Source: JBBQCW01 sp038319025 (GTDB lineage Bacteria; Actinomycetota; Thermoleophilia; Solirubrobacterales; Solirubrobacteraceae). From it: 64,000 nucleotides of DNA. Under the pieces are notes generated by a model. It made no database searches, was not told the origin of the DNA, and saw only the letters and a list, made by a program, of their open reading frames with translations. Where the stretch lies: assembly GCA_038319025.1 (NCBI GenBank), contig JBBQCW010000005.1, positions 124,001 through 188,000 on the forward strand, read 5' to 3'. A program made the translations under genes and the position numbers. Shown here in pieces: positions 8,373-17,842 of this stretch (its first letter is position 1; every line of letters starts with the position of its first letter).

Positions 8373-11300
8373 ATGCATCTTCGGTCCATCACCCTGAAGG
8401 GCTTCAAGTCGTTCCCTGATCGCACGAAGCTCGATTTTGCGTCGGGCGTGTCCGTGATCGTCGGGCCGAACGGCTCGGGCAAGTCCAACGTCACTGACGC
8501 TGTGCTGTGGGCGATGGGCGAACAATCGCCGCTCGCGGTGCGTGGTCAGTCGATGCAGGACGTCATCTTCGGCGGCGGTCGCGGTGTACAGGCGCGCTCC
8601 TCGGCCGAGGTCGAGATCGTCCTGGACAACGCCGACGGTGGCATCGACCTGCCCATGGGCGAGATCTCCATCTTGCGCCGCCTGGATCGCAACGGCGAGG
8701 GTGAGTACCGCCTCAACGGTGCGCGCTGCCGCCTCGTCGACGTGCTCGAGATCCTGTCGGACACCGGTCTGGGCAAGGAGATGCACTCCGTCGTCTCCCA
8801 GGGCCGCGTCGAGGGGATCGTGACGTCCAAGCCGCGCGACCGGCGCCTGCTGATCGAGGAGGCCGCTGGACTGGGCAAGCACCGCAAGCGTCGTCGCCGT
8901 GCGCAGCTCAAGCTCGAGCGCACGCAATTGAACCTGGACCGCGCTCTGGATGTGGAGCGCGAGGCGCGGTCCCGTCTGCGTCCTCTGAAGCGCCAGGCGG
9001 AGGCCGCCGAACTGCATGAACGCCTCGAGCGCCAGACCGATGAGGCGCGCTGGGAACTGGCCCGGGACGCGATGCGCGCCCGCACCGAGGAGCGCGCTGT
9101 CGCTGCCGCTGCTGCCGCCGCTGCCCGCGAGGCCCGCGATGCCGCGCAGGCCGAGTTGGCCGGCGTGGCCGTGCGCCGTGAAGCTGCTGAGCTGGCGTTG
9201 GCCCAGCGCAGCGAGCAGCGGGAGGGCCTGGTCCGCGTGGCGTCCAGCGCTCGCGGGGCGCTGGACAAGATCGAGCTGCGCCTGGAGCGCGCCAGAGAAG
9301 CCGCCGAGATGGCGCAGGAGCGCATCGTGCGCCGCGAGGCCCAGTTGCGCGCCTTGCGGGCCGAGGCCGAGCTTGACGCTCCGGATGACACCGGCCGCGA
9401 GCGCATCGGTGCGCTGGAGGCCGAGCTGGCCCGCCTGGACGGCGAGCACGAGGCAGACCTGGAGCGCGAGTTGGCCAGCATGGCGGCTGAGGTCGAGGCC
9501 GCGGGCGTCGAGGTCGCCGCGTTGGAAGCGGCTGCGGCTGACGCGCGCGCCGCACTGGCCGTGGCCGATGCAGGCGTCGATGTGGCCCGGCAAGCCCTGC
9601 GTGCCGCCGAGACGAGCGCTGAGGGTGCACGCCGCGATGCGGCCCGTGTCGGCGCCGAGCTGTCGGCCGCCAATCAGTTCCTGCGCAGCCATGCGGGTGC
9701 CCCAGGTGCCGGCCGGACGCTCGCAGGTGAGCTTGAAGTGCCGGCCGGCTATGAGACGGCGCTTGCTGCCGCGCTCGGCGGCCGCCTCTCTGCGGTCGTC
9801 GTGGAGGACGTCGACGCGGGCGCGAAGTTCCTGGACAATGCCGGAGACGACGGCGGGCACGCGCTCGTGGTGGGCGCCGACGGTGAGGCGGCCGCCGCTG
9901 ATGGCGGTCCGACCGCTGATGCGAAATCCCTGGCCGCGCTGATCGCTGGGCCGAACGCGTTGGTGGCGCTGGCCCGTCACCTGCTTGCCGACGCCTGGGT
10001 GGTCGAGGATCTCACCGCGGTCTCATCCGACTTCACCGGCATCGCCGTCACCCGTACGGGCCGGGCCTGGTTCGCCGACAGCCGCGAGCTGCGCCAGTCA
10101 CCCCGCGGCGGCGCGGAGCGCGTCCTGGCCAAGCGCAACGAACGTGATGGGCTGATCGCGGCCAGTGAGGCGGTCATCCAGGCTGAGCAGCAGGCGCTGA
10201 GAGTCGTCGAGGAGGCGCAGCGCCTGGTGGCAGCAGCCGAGGCCTCGCGAGACGAGGCTGACCGCGTCTCCCGCGATGCGGGCCGCGCCTCTGCCGCCGC
10301 GGTCGAAGAGGAGCGTCGCGGCCGGTGGCTCATCGAGCAGCGCCGTTCCGCCCCGCAGGAGGGTGCTGCCGCAGTACGCCGCGCGCAGGCCGAGGGCGAG
10401 CTGGCCGCCGAGCGTCGAGGTGCCGAACGTGCTGCCCGGCAGCGCGACGAGCGCGACGAGCGTGTCGCTCGTCTGGGCCGTTCGCTCGAAGCTGATCGGG
10501 CGCTCCTGCCGCAGGCTGAGCGCCTCGCCGCAGCGTTGACGGCCGCCGTCGAGGCCGTACGCGCCCACGGCATTCGGTGCGAGGAAGAGGTGCGGCAGGA
10601 CCGCGAGGCAGGAGAGGGTGTGGCCGCTGAGCTGCGTACCTGCGCGGCGGAAGAGGCCGACATTCAGGCGCGGCTGCGCGAGCGCGGCGAAGCCGTGACC
10701 ACCACCGAGGTCCGATCCGCGCAGGCTCGCGAGCACGACGTTGAGGCCCGGCGTGAACTGGAGGCCCTGGCCGTTCGCCTTGGCCTGCCCGCCCAGGCAT
10801 CCGACGAGCCGCTGGACGCCGAGCAGGCGGATGCTCTGCGCGTGCGTATCGACCGGCTGGTCCGCCGTCGCGAGCAGCTCGGCCCGGTCAACCCTCTGGC
10901 CAAGGCCGAATATGACGAGGCCTTGGAGCACGTCGAGGAGATGGAGCGTCAGCGCTCGGATCTGGAGACGGCGTTGCGTGAGCTGCGCACGTTCATCCGC
11001 GACACCGATCGTCAGATCCGCGTCACCTTCGAGGAAACGTTCAACGCCGCGGCCAAGAACTTCGAGGAGCTGGCTGAGCAGCTCTTCCCCGGCGGTCGAG
11101 GACGGTTGCGCCTGGTCCGCGATGAGGCCGGTCCCGCGCCCGTGCTCGGCGGCGCGGCTGCGCCTGGCGGCGAGGAATCGCAGACGGATGAAGAGCAGTC
11201 CGAGGCGGCGGCCGAGGCCGAGGCCCAACAGCTCAAAGACGGCGAGATCATGCCCGAGGAGGAGCTCGGCGTCGAGATCGAGATCACGCCGGCCGGCAAG

Positions 11301-11651
11301 TCCATGAAGCGCCTCACCCTGCTCTCCGGTGGTGAGAAGTCGATGACGGCGATCGCCTTCCTCTTCTCCGTCTTCCTCGCCCGGCCGTGCCCTTTCTACA
11401 TCCTGGATGAGGTCGAGGCCGCACTCGACGACGTGAACATCACTCGTTTCCTGGAACTGCTCGAGCGCTACCGCGACCACGCCCAGTTCATCGTCGTCAC
11501 CCACCAGAAGCGCACGATGGAGGCCGCCGACACGCTGTACGGCGTCTCGATGGGCGACGACGGCGTTTCGAAGGTCATCTCGCGTCGCTTGCCACGCGAG
11601 GTCGAGGCCGAACCTGACGCCTCAGACGCTGAAGTTCGCGCGTCGGCGTAG
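8373..11651 (+). CDS. smc: Chromosome segregation protein SMC
   Basis: 1092 aa ATPase that dimerises through a hinge and organises chromosomes. Walker A GPNGSGKSN is at residues 31-39; two Ala/Glu/Arg-rich coiled-coil arms lie at roughly 165-440 and 600-880; a short hinge is around 440-600 (PAGYETALAAALGG); the ABC signature LLSGGEKSMTAIA is near 982 and Walker B FYILDEVEAALDD near 1008. It is somewhat shorter than the usual ~1180 aa. The C-terminal head carries an acidic Gln/Glu/Ala insertion at about 925-970. Starts 5 nt after rnc, so probably co-transcribed. Confidence 0.96.
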   Translation: MHLRSITLKGFKSFPDRTKLDFASGVSVIVGPNGSGKSNVTDAVLWAMGEQSPLAVRGQSMQDVIFGGGRGVQARSSAEVEIVLDNADGGIDLPMGEISILRRLDRNGEGEYRLNGARCRLVDVLEILSDTGLGKEMHSVVSQGRVEGIVTSKPRDRRLLIEEAAGLGKHRKRRRRAQLKLERTQLNLDRALDVEREARSRLRPLKRQAEAAELHERLERQTDEARWELARDAMRARTEERAVAAAAAAAAREARDAAQAELAGVAVRREAAELALAQRSEQREGLVRVASSARGALDKIELRLERAREAAEMAQERIVRREAQLRALRAEAELDAPDDTGRERIGALEAELARLDGEHEADLERELASMAAEVEAAGVEVAALEAAAADARAALAVADAGVDVARQALRAAETSAEGARRDAARVGAELSAANQFLRSHAGAPGAGRTLAGELEVPAGYETALAAALGGRLSAVVVEDVDAGAKFLDNAGDDGGHALVVGADGEAAAADGGPTADAKSLAALIAGPNALVALARHLLADAWVVEDLTAVSSDFTGIAVTRTGRAWFADSRELRQSPRGGAERVLAKRNERDGLIAASEAVIQAEQQALRVVEEAQRLVAAAEASRDEADRVSRDAGRASAAAVEEERRGRWLIEQRRSAPQEGAAAVRRAQAEGELAAERRGAERAARQRDERDERVARLGRSLEADRALLPQAERLAAALTAAVEAVRAHGIRCEEEVRQDREAGEGVAAELRTCAAEEADIQARLRERGEAVTTTEVRSAQAREHDVEARRELEALAVRLGLPAQASDEPLDAEQADALRVRIDRLVRRREQLGPVNPLAKAEYDEALEHVEEMERQRSDLETALRELRTFIRDTDRQIRVTFEETFNAAAKNFEELAEQLFPGGRGRLRLVRDEAGPAPVLGGAAAPGGEESQTDEEQSEAAAEAEAQQLKDGEIMPEEELGVEIEITPAGKSMKRLTLLSGGEKSMTAIAFLFSVFLARPCPFYILDEVEAALDDVNITRFLELLERYRDHAQFIVVTHQKRTMEAADTLYGVSMGDDGVSKVISRRLPREVEAEPDASDAEVRASA

Positions 11652-11661
11652 CTGCCAGGCC

Positions 11662-12126
11662 CTACAACGCCTTCTCGCCCCAGTACGACGCGTACGCGTT
11701 TTCGTTGTAGTTGGGGATCGAGGTGTAGCCGGCGGTCTCATAGAGGTGCTGCGCGGCGGGCTGCTGCGGGCCGGTGTCCAGCCGAACCCTTGTGTATCCC
11801 AGTGCGCGCGCCAATTCCTCCAGCGCCCCCAACAGCACTCGCGCATGCCCGGTGCCGCGCGCGCCAGGCACCACATACATCCTTTTGATCTCACCGGTGT
11901 CGTCGGCCAGACGCTTCACGCCTCCACCGGCGACGGGCGCGCCGTCCACCTCCACGAGCACGAATCCGCCGCCCGGCAGGCTCAGCTCGGTTGGCGTCGC
12001 GGTCGGCGTCTCGTCGGCGGTGCGCCCGCCGTACAGCGACGCCAGTTCGGCGACCATCGCGTCGACGAGTTCGAGGGCGACAGGATCGGTTCCCGGAACG
12101 ACCCGGGTGAGGACGAGGGAGGGCAC
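11662..12126 (-). CDS. GNAT-family N-acetyltransferase
   Basis: About 154 aa from GTG 12126. The GNAT core has a GGGVKRL strand, IKRMYVVPGARGTGHARVLL (acetyl-CoA pyrophosphate loop) and LYETAGY. This order is typical of small YhbS/ElaA-like acetyltransferases with unknown small-molecule substrates. It converges on smc with a gap of 10 bp and is divergent from ftsY with only 21 bp between the two start codons. The longer upstream frame on this strand is antisense to ftsY and is rejected. Confidence 0.8.
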   Translation of the reverse strand: MPSLVLTRVVPGTDPVALELVDAMVAELASLYGGRTADETPTATPTELSLPGGGFVLVEVDGAPVAGGGVKRLADDTGEIKRMYVVPGARGTGHARVLLGALEELARALGYTRVRLDTGPQQPAAQHLYETAGYTSIPNYNENAYASYWGEKAL

Positions 12127-12147
12127 GTGGGTATCTTCCCGAACCCG

Positions 12148-13158
12148 ATGCCTCGCGACTGGTCTGACCTCTTCATCACCGCCGCGCCGCTCGACTCCGT
12201 AGCGCCCGGCGGTGACCCCACCAACCAGCCCGAGAAGCGCCGCGGCATGTTCCGCCGCCTGCGCGAGAACATGGCCCGGACCCGCGAGGCTCTGGGCGCC
12301 GAGATCCAGGCCACGTTGTTCGAGACGGTTGACGAAGAGACGTGGGAGCGCTTGGAGGAGGCCCTGATCATGGCCGACGTCGGAGCCCGGACCACGGCGA
12401 AGGTGGTCGGCGAACTGGAGGCCGAAGCCGGCGCGGGCGGCCTCGAGGGCGGCGAGGCGCTGACCAACAGGCTGATCGAACTGCTCGCCGACATCGCGCG
12501 CCCGGCCGAGGGGCGCATCGACCTGCGCGAGCGTCCCACCGTGATCATGGCCGTCGGGGTCAACGGCACCGGCAAGACCACCACGATCGGCAAGCTGGCC
12601 TGGCATCTGCATAAGGAACTCGGGCTCACCGTGGTGCTGGGCGCCGCCGACACGTTTCGTGCCGCGGCCACCGAGCAGCTCGAAGGCTGGGCGCAGCGTG
12701 CGGACTGCGCCATCGTCACCGGCGCCCCGGGCAGCGATCCGGGCGCGGTCGCCTTCGACACGATCGCCAAGGGTCAGGAGCAGAACGCCGACGTGATCAT
12801 CATCGACACCGCCGGCCGCCTGCACAACCAGGACGACCTGATGGCGGAGCTGACCAAGATCCGCAAAGTGATCGAACGCCGTGCCCCCGGCGCTCCCCAC
12901 GAGACGCTCCTCACCGTCGACGCGACGACCGGCCAGAACGGTCTGCGTCAGGCCCAGCTCTTCTCCCAGGCGGTGCCGGTGGACGGCATCGTCCTGACCA
13001 AGCTCGACGGCACCGCCAAGGGTGGGATCGCGCTGGCGATCGCCGCAGAGGTGGGCATCGCCGTGAAGCTGATCGGCGTCGGCGAGGGCGTGGAGGACCT
13101 GCGGCCGTTCGACGCTGATGAGTTCGCTCGCGCCCTCGTGGGCCTAGACCCCGCTTGA
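12148..13158 (+). CDS. ftsY: Signal recognition particle receptor FtsY
   Basis: 336 aa SRP-receptor GTPase that pairs with Ffh at the membrane during co-translational targeting. The G1 motif GVNGTGKTTTIGKLA is near residue 133, DTAGRLHNQDDLM near 218, TKLDGTAKGG near 288, and the closing GVGEGVEDLRPFD near 312. The N-domain before it is short, with a small acidic start. I start it at ATG 12148. A TATCTT hexamer ends 10 nt upstream and overlaps the divergent GNAT promoter region. Confidence 0.95.
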   Translation: MPRDWSDLFITAAPLDSVAPGGDPTNQPEKRRGMFRRLRENMARTREALGAEIQATLFETVDEETWERLEEALIMADVGARTTAKVVGELEAEAGAGGLEGGEALTNRLIELLADIARPAEGRIDLRERPTVIMAVGVNGTGKTTTIGKLAWHLHKELGLTVVLGAADTFRAAATEQLEGWAQRADCAIVTGAPGSDPGAVAFDTIAKGQEQNADVIIIDTAGRLHNQDDLMAELTKIRKVIERRAPGAPHETLLTVDATTGQNGLRQAQLFSQAVPVDGIVLTKLDGTAKGGIALAIAAEVGIAVKLIGVGEGVEDLRPFDADEFARALVGLDPA

Positions 13159-13189
13159 CCGCGTCCTCCCGCGAGTAGGCTCCACTCTT

Positions 13190-13621
13190 ATGGACGACTG
13201 GGTGTTGTGGCTACTGGCCGGGATCGCGTTCGCCGTAGGCGAGATGGCGACGACCAGTTTCTTCCTCGCGCCGTTCGCGGGCGGTGCCTTCGCTGCTGCG
13301 CTTATCGCCCTGCTCGGACTGGGCAGCGTCGCTGCGATCCTCACCTTTGCCATCGTCACGATCGTTCTGCTGGCGTTCGTTCGGCCGATCGCGCGGCGCC
13401 ATCTGAGCACCCCGCCGGAGATTCGCACCGGTACCGCCGCGCTGGTTGGCCGGGAGGTCATGGTGCTGGAGCGCATCGCCAACGATGAAGGCGTCGGGTG
13501 CGTACGAATCGGTGGAGAAGTGTGGACGGCTCGCGCGTACGACGATGACGTGGTCATCGAAGCCGGCGAGAAAGTCCAAGTGATGGAGATCCGGGGCGCG
13601 ACCGCTCTGGTCACGCAATAG
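13190..13621 (+). CDS. NfeD-like membrane protein
   Basis: 143 aa: two or three transmembrane segments (about 4-22, 28-45 and 50-68), then an OB-fold domain of about 60 residues (GTAALVGREVMVLERI..., ending EVMEIRGATALVTQ-like). NfeD proteins associate with SPFH/stomatin proteins in membranes, and the next gene, 13 nt downstream, encodes such a partner. A TAGGCT hexamer 8 nt before the ATG suggests a leaderless mRNA for the pair. Confidence 0.88.
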   Translation: MDDWVLWLLAGIAFAVGEMATTSFFLAPFAGGAFAAALIALLGLGSVAAILTFAIVTIVLLAFVRPIARRHLSTPPEIRTGTAALVGREVMVLERIANDEGVGCVRIGGEVWTARAYDDDVVIEAGEKVQVMEIRGATALVTQ

Positions 13622-13634
13622 GAGAGGCAAGAAC

Positions 13635-14573
13635 ATGACCGCAGCAATCGTCGCCGCAGCCTTCGTCGGCTTCATCCTGCTCGTCGCCTGGCGAACGATT
13701 CGCGTCGTCCCGCAGGCCCGCGCGGGCGTGGTCGAGCGGCTTGGCCGCTACCAGCGAACGCTGGCGCCGGGACTGGCCATCGTGATCCCGTTCGTAGACA
13801 AGGTGAAGCCGCTGATCGACCTGCGCGAGCAGGTCGTCACTTTCGCACCCCAGCCCGTGATCACCGAGGACAACCTCGTCGTCCAGATCGACACGGTCCT
13901 CTACTTCACGATCACCGATCCCAAGTCGGCGGCCTACGAGGTGGCCAACCCGCTGCAGGCCATCGAGGCGCTCACCGTCACCACGCTGCGCAACGTGATC
14001 GGCGGCATGTCGCTGGAGGACACGCTGACCAGCCGCGACAACATCAACTCTCAGCTTCGCGTCGTGCTCGACGAGGCGACGGGCAAGTGGGGCATCCGGA
14101 TCAACCGCGTCGAACTGAAGTCGGTCGACCCGCCGCCGACCATTCAGGAGGCGATGGAGAAGCAGATGCGCGCCGAGCGCGACAAGCGCGCCGCGATCCT
14201 CACCGCCGAGGGGTTTCGCCAGTCCCAGATCCTGACGGCACAGGGTGAGCGGGAGTCGGCGATTCTCCGCGCCCAAGGTGAGCGGGAGTCTTCGATCCTG
14301 CGGGCCGAGGGCGAGGCGAAGGCGATCGAGACGGTGTTCTCAGCGATCCATGAAGGCGCACCCGACCAGGCGCTGCTGAGCTACCAGTACCTGCAGATGC
14401 TGCCCAAGCTGGCTCAGGGTGAGGCCAACAAGGTGTTCATCATTCCGTCGGAGTTCAGCCAGGCGCTCGGTGGCGCGGGCGCCGCCATCGCCAAGCTCGC
14501 CGTCCCCGGTGCCCCGGCGGCCCCGAGCGCCCCAGCTGCGCCCACGCCGCCCAAGTCTGTCGGGCCCGGCTAG
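13635..14573 (+). CDS. SPFH/stomatin-like membrane scaffold protein (QmcA-type)
   Basis: 312 aa. An N-terminal membrane anchor (residues 3-20) precedes the SPFH domain, with VPQARAGVVERLGRYQRTL, a central VDPP motif and the Ala/Glu coiled-coil region with three ERESxILRA-type repeats (about residues 195-230). It ends in a flexible Ala/Pro tail. These proteins oligomerise in membrane microdomains. Shine-Dalgarno GGAGAGG precedes the ATG. Operon with the NfeD-like gene. Confidence 0.9.
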   Translation: MTAAIVAAAFVGFILLVAWRTIRVVPQARAGVVERLGRYQRTLAPGLAIVIPFVDKVKPLIDLREQVVTFAPQPVITEDNLVVQIDTVLYFTITDPKSAAYEVANPLQAIEALTVTTLRNVIGGMSLEDTLTSRDNINSQLRVVLDEATGKWGIRINRVELKSVDPPPTIQEAMEKQMRAERDKRAAILTAEGFRQSQILTAQGERESAILRAQGERESSILRAEGEAKAIETVFSAIHEGAPDQALLSYQYLQMLPKLAQGEANKVFIIPSEFSQALGGAGAAIAKLAVPGAPAAPSAPAAPTPPKSVGPG

Positions 14574-14639
14574 CCGCACGACACCGGCCTGACCCGCGCT
14601 CCGCCCGCATGGGCGGGGCGTCACACTGCCCTGTTGCTC

Positions 14640-15974
14640 ATGTTCGATTCCCTCTCCGAGAAGCTGCAGGCCACGCTCGCCGACGTGCGCGGTCGCGGCA
14701 CCCTGACCGAGGACGACGTCAACGCCACGATGCGCGAGATTCGCCTCGCGCTGCTGGAGGCCGACGTCAACTTCAAGGTCGTGAAGTCCTTCACCGCGGC
14801 GGTCAAGGAGCGCTGCCTGGGTGAGGACGTGGTCGGTGCGCTGAACCCCGGCCAGCAGGTGGTGAAGATCGTCAACGAAGAACTTGCCGCGCTGATGGGC
14901 GGCGCCTCCGCCGGCATCACGTTCTCCCCGCGCCCGCCGACCGTCATCCTGATGGCGGGCCTGCAGGGGTCAGGCAAGACGACGGCCACCGCCAAGCTCG
15001 CCCGCTGGCTGAAGGAGGAGCACGGTTCTTCGGTCGGCGTGGCCGCCTGTGACGTATACCGGCCTGCCGCCGTAGACCAGCTGATCACCGTGGGTGCCCA
15101 GGCGGGCGCCACCGTTTACGAGCAGGGGACCGACAAGAGCCCGGTCGACATCGCCCGTTGGGCGCTCGATCAGGCCAAGCAGGACGGCAAGGACGTGCTG
15201 ATCGTCGACACCAGTGGCCGCCTGCACGTGGACGAAGCGCTGATGCAGGAACTCGTCGATGTGCGCAAGGCGGTCAAGCCGCACATGGTCCTGCTGGTCG
15301 TCGATGCCATGACCGGCCAGGACGCGGTCAACGTGGCCGACGCTTTCGCCGAACGCGTGGCGTTCGATGGCGTCGTGATGACCAAGCTCGACGGTGATGC
15401 CCGCGGCGGCGCGGCGTTGAGCGTCAAGGCCGTCACGGGCAAGCCGATCCTCTTCGCGAGCACGGGGGAGAAGCTCGATCGGTTTGAGCGCTTCCATCCG
15501 GACCGTATGGCTCAGCGGATCCTCGGCATGGGCGATGTGATGACCCTGATCGAGAAGGCCGAGGGGCAGTTCGACGCCGACGAGGCGGCCGAGATGGAAC
15601 GGAAGATGCGTCGCAACGAGTTCACCCTGGAGGACTTCCTCGGGCAGCTCAAGCAGATCCGACGCATGGGGCCGCTCAGCTCGATCATGGGCATGATTCC
15701 CGGCTTCGCGGGTGAGCAGATGAAGGGCATGAAGGTTGACGAGCGCGAGCTGGATCGGGTCGAGGCGATCGTCTTGTCGATGACGCCCGAGGAACGGCGC
15801 CGCCCCGAGCTGATCAACGGCTCGCGCCGGCTGCGCATAGCCAAGGGCTCCGGGACCAACGTGCAGGCCGTGAACCGCCTCGTCAAGCAGTTCGGCCAGA
15901 TGCGCAAGGTCATGAAGCAGATGGCGGGCGGCAAGATGCCCGACATAGGCGCCATCATGCGCCAGGGCCGTTAG
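14640..15974 (+). CDS. ffh: Signal recognition particle protein Ffh (SRP54)
   Basis: 444 aa. N and G domains with GLQGSGKTTATAKLA near residue 105, DTSGRLHVDEALM near 188 and TKLDGDARGGAALS near 246. The M domain that binds 4.5S RNA and signal peptides runs from about 320 to 435 and is Met-rich, with MGPLSSIMGMIPG. I use ATG 14640; a TTG two codons earlier is possible. Partner of FtsY, which is encoded 1.5 kb upstream with the NfeD/SPFH pair between them. Confidence 0.95.
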   Translation: MFDSLSEKLQATLADVRGRGTLTEDDVNATMREIRLALLEADVNFKVVKSFTAAVKERCLGEDVVGALNPGQQVVKIVNEELAALMGGASAGITFSPRPPTVILMAGLQGSGKTTATAKLARWLKEEHGSSVGVAACDVYRPAAVDQLITVGAQAGATVYEQGTDKSPVDIARWALDQAKQDGKDVLIVDTSGRLHVDEALMQELVDVRKAVKPHMVLLVVDAMTGQDAVNVADAFAERVAFDGVVMTKLDGDARGGAALSVKAVTGKPILFASTGEKLDRFERFHPDRMAQRILGMGDVMTLIEKAEGQFDADEAAEMERKMRRNEFTLEDFLGQLKQIRRMGPLSSIMGMIPGFAGEQMKGMKVDERELDRVEAIVLSMTPEERRRPELINGSRRLRIAKGSGTNVQAVNRLVKQFGQMRKVMKQMAGGKMPDIGAIMRQGR

Positions 15975-16021
15975 GCGGGGCCGCCCGACACTGGCGCTGC
16001 GCGTGTTCGCGCCCTGCCCGC

Positions 16022-16027
16022 TACCCT
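16022..16027 (+). promoter_or_regulatory. -10 element (TACCCT) of the rpsP operon
   Basis: TACCCT lies 40 nt before the rpsP ATG. Unlike many promoters in this window it would give a leader of about 30 nt, and that leader contains the Shine-Dalgarno sequence GGAAAGG 4 nt before the ATG. Confidence 0.45.
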
Positions 16028-16067
16028 TCAGCGTCGATTTTCGCTTCGTACGTCTTGGAAAGGCCAC

Positions 16068-16322
16068 ATGGCAGTCAGGCTCAGGCTCACTCGGGTGGGC
16101 GGTAAGAAGGATCCGATCTGGCGCGTCGTCGTCGCCGACCAACGCGCACCCCGCGACGGCCGCATCATCGAGACGGTCGGGCGCTACAACGCGCAGACCA
16201 ACCCCTCGACGATCGTCATCGACGAAGAGCGCGTGAAGGTTTGGCTGTCCAAGGGCGCGCAGCCCACGTCGACCGTTCGCAAGCTGCTGCGCATCCAGGG
16301 CATCGACCCCGACGCCCGGTAG
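16068..16322 (+). CDS. rpsP: 30S ribosomal protein S16
   Basis: 84 aa. The start MAVRLRLTRVGGKKDPIWRV is the S16 signature, followed by RDGRIIETVGRYN and the end region GAQPTSTVRKLL. First gene of the conserved rpsP-khpA-rimM-trmD-rplS operon. It has a short leader with a Shine-Dalgarno site. Confidence 0.96.
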   Translation: MAVRLRLTRVGGKKDPIWRVVVADQRAPRDGRIIETVGRYNAQTNPSTIVIDEERVKVWLSKGAQPTSTVRKLLRIQGIDPDAR

Positions 16323-16332
16323 CAAGCCGCCT

Positions 16333-16566
16333 GTGCGCGACCTGCTCGACTACCTCGCCCGCCTGCTCGTCGACGTCCCGGACGCCGTCGAGGTCGAGGA
16401 GTTCACCGAGGACGACGGCACCGTCATCCTCGAACTCGCGGTTGATGGCGACGATTACGGCAAGGTCATCGGCCGCGGCGGTCGTACAGCGCATTCGCTG
16501 CGCACCGTGATCAAGGCGTCCGCGGTGCCTTCCGGGCGTCGCGTGATCATCGACATCGTCGACTGA
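16333..16566 (+). CDS. khpA: KH-domain RNA-binding protein (KhpA/YlqC)
   Basis: 77 aa from GTG 16333. Single KH domain with the GKVIGRGGRTAHSLR loop (a GxxG-type RNA-binding loop) near residue 46. KhpA proteins bind RNA and act with KhpB in several Gram-positive bacteria. Located 10 nt after rpsP and 7 nt before rimM, the standard position. Confidence 0.93.
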   Translation: MRDLLDYLARLLVDVPDAVEVEEFTEDDGTVILELAVDGDDYGKVIGRGGRTAHSLRTVIKASAVPSGRRVIIDIVD

Positions 16567-16573
16567 CTGCCTC

Positions 16574-17086
16574 GTGTCGACCGATACAGCGCAGGACGGG
16601 CTCCTGAGCGCCGGCCGCGTCGGCCGTGCGCACGGGCTGGACGGCAGCTTCTACGTCACGCGGCCGCGGCCGGGCGTTCTGGGCGTGGATCTGACGGTTC
16701 GGCTTGCCGGGCGCCAAGCGCGAGTACTGCGCTGCGCCGGCACGGCCGACAAGCCGATCGTGGCCGTCTCAGGCGTATCCGGGCGCAGCGCCGCGGATGC
16801 GCTGCGGGGCGAAGATCTGTGGGTGACCCGCGACGCGGTGCCCGCACCTGGGCCCGACGAGTGGCTGGCCGAGGACCTGGAGGGCTGCGCGGTGACCGAC
16901 GGAGAAACGCCGGTCGGTACGGTCAAAGGCATGATGGGACTGCCGTCGTGCGAAGTGCTTGAGGTTGAGCGGGCTGAGGGCGGCAGCGATCTGCTGGTGC
17001 CAATGGTCTCTGATGCCATCCGCACCATCGACGTCGCCGCTCAACGCATCGACATCGATCTCGCGTTTCTGGGGGAGGCAGGCTGA
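16574..17086 (+). CDS. rimM: 16S rRNA processing protein RimM
   Basis: 170 aa from GTG 16574. The N-terminal beta-barrel has AGRVGRAHGLDGSFYV, and the C-terminal PRC-barrel has EVERAEGGSDLLVPMV and the closing IDIDLAFL. RimM helps mature the 30S head around S19. Its stop overlaps the trmD start (TGATG). Confidence 0.92.
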   Translation: MSTDTAQDGLLSAGRVGRAHGLDGSFYVTRPRPGVLGVDLTVRLAGRQARVLRCAGTADKPIVAVSGVSGRSAADALRGEDLWVTRDAVPAPGPDEWLAEDLEGCAVTDGETPVGTVKGMMGLPSCEVLEVERAEGGSDLLVPMVSDAIRTIDVAAQRIDIDLAFLGEAG

Positions 17087-17790
17087 TGGAACTTGACGTC
17101 GTGACGCTTTTCCCCGAGTGGTTTGAATGGTTCTCGCTGCAGCGTCACGTACGCAACGCGGTGGAGCGCGGGCATCGAGTCCGCGCACTGAACCCGCGCG
17201 AACACACGCCCCTCACCGGCGGCCAGGTCGACGACACGCCTTTCGGCGGCGGTGCGGGGATGGTCCTGCGCGTCGACGTGATGGACGCTGCGCTGCGCGC
17301 TTTCTACGGCGTCGACCCGCTCGAGCTGCGCACGCAGCGCCGAGTGATCGCGCTGACCCCTGGCGGGCGTGTGCTCGACGAGGAGTACGTCAACGAGCTG
17401 GCCGCCGAGCCCGCGGTCACGCTGCTGTGCGGCCGGTACGAGGGGTTTGACGAGCGCATCGTGCAGCACTTCGCCTCCGACACACTGTCGGTGGGGCGGT
17501 ATGTGCTATCCGGGGGCGAACTGGCCGCGATGGTGGTGTGTGACGCGGTGCTTCGCAAGCTGCCTGGGGCGCTCGGCCACGAGGAGTCAGCGGTCGAGGA
17601 ATCGTTCAGCGCCGCTCTGGGCGGTGACCCTGAGTACCCGCACTACACGCGCCCCGCGGAGTACCGCGACTGGTCGGTACCCAGCGTGCTGTTGTCCGGC
17701 CATCACGCAGAGATCGCCACGTGGCGTCGGGACCGCAGCCGGGAGCGCGGGGCCGACGGGGCGGGCGAAGCCGGATCTTCGCTATCCTGA
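17086..17790 (+). CDS. trmD: tRNA (guanine-37-N1)-methyltransferase TrmD
   Basis: 234 aa SPOUT methyltransferase that uses S-adenosylmethionine to modify G37 of tRNA. It starts MELDVVTLFPEWFEW; DDTPFGGGAGMVLR lies near residue 46, CGRYEGFDERI near 112, VLSGGELAAM near 142, and the PEYPHYTRPAEYRDW substrate segment near 182. It overlaps rimM and is followed by rplS 52 nt downstream. Confidence 0.95.
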   Translation: MELDVVTLFPEWFEWFSLQRHVRNAVERGHRVRALNPREHTPLTGGQVDDTPFGGGAGMVLRVDVMDAALRAFYGVDPLELRTQRRVIALTPGGRVLDEEYVNELAAEPAVTLLCGRYEGFDERIVQHFASDTLSVGRYVLSGGELAAMVVCDAVLRKLPGALGHEESAVEESFSAALGGDPEYPHYTRPAEYRDWSVPSVLLSGHHAEIATWRRDRSRERGADGAGEAGSSLS

Positions 17791-17842
17791 GCCGTTCGCG
17801 CGGCGCCCTCTCCCGACCCCGCAGCGCCGCCTCCTCTCGCTT

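Noticed and set aside
8187..11504. Long minus-strand frames (597 and 468 codons) over smc
   Set aside because: They are antisense to smc, whose motifs are complete from Walker A to Walker B. High GC leaves few stop codons on the opposite strand.
14970..16325. 451-codon minus-strand frame over ffh and rpsP
   Set aside because: Antisense to two well-defined core genes.
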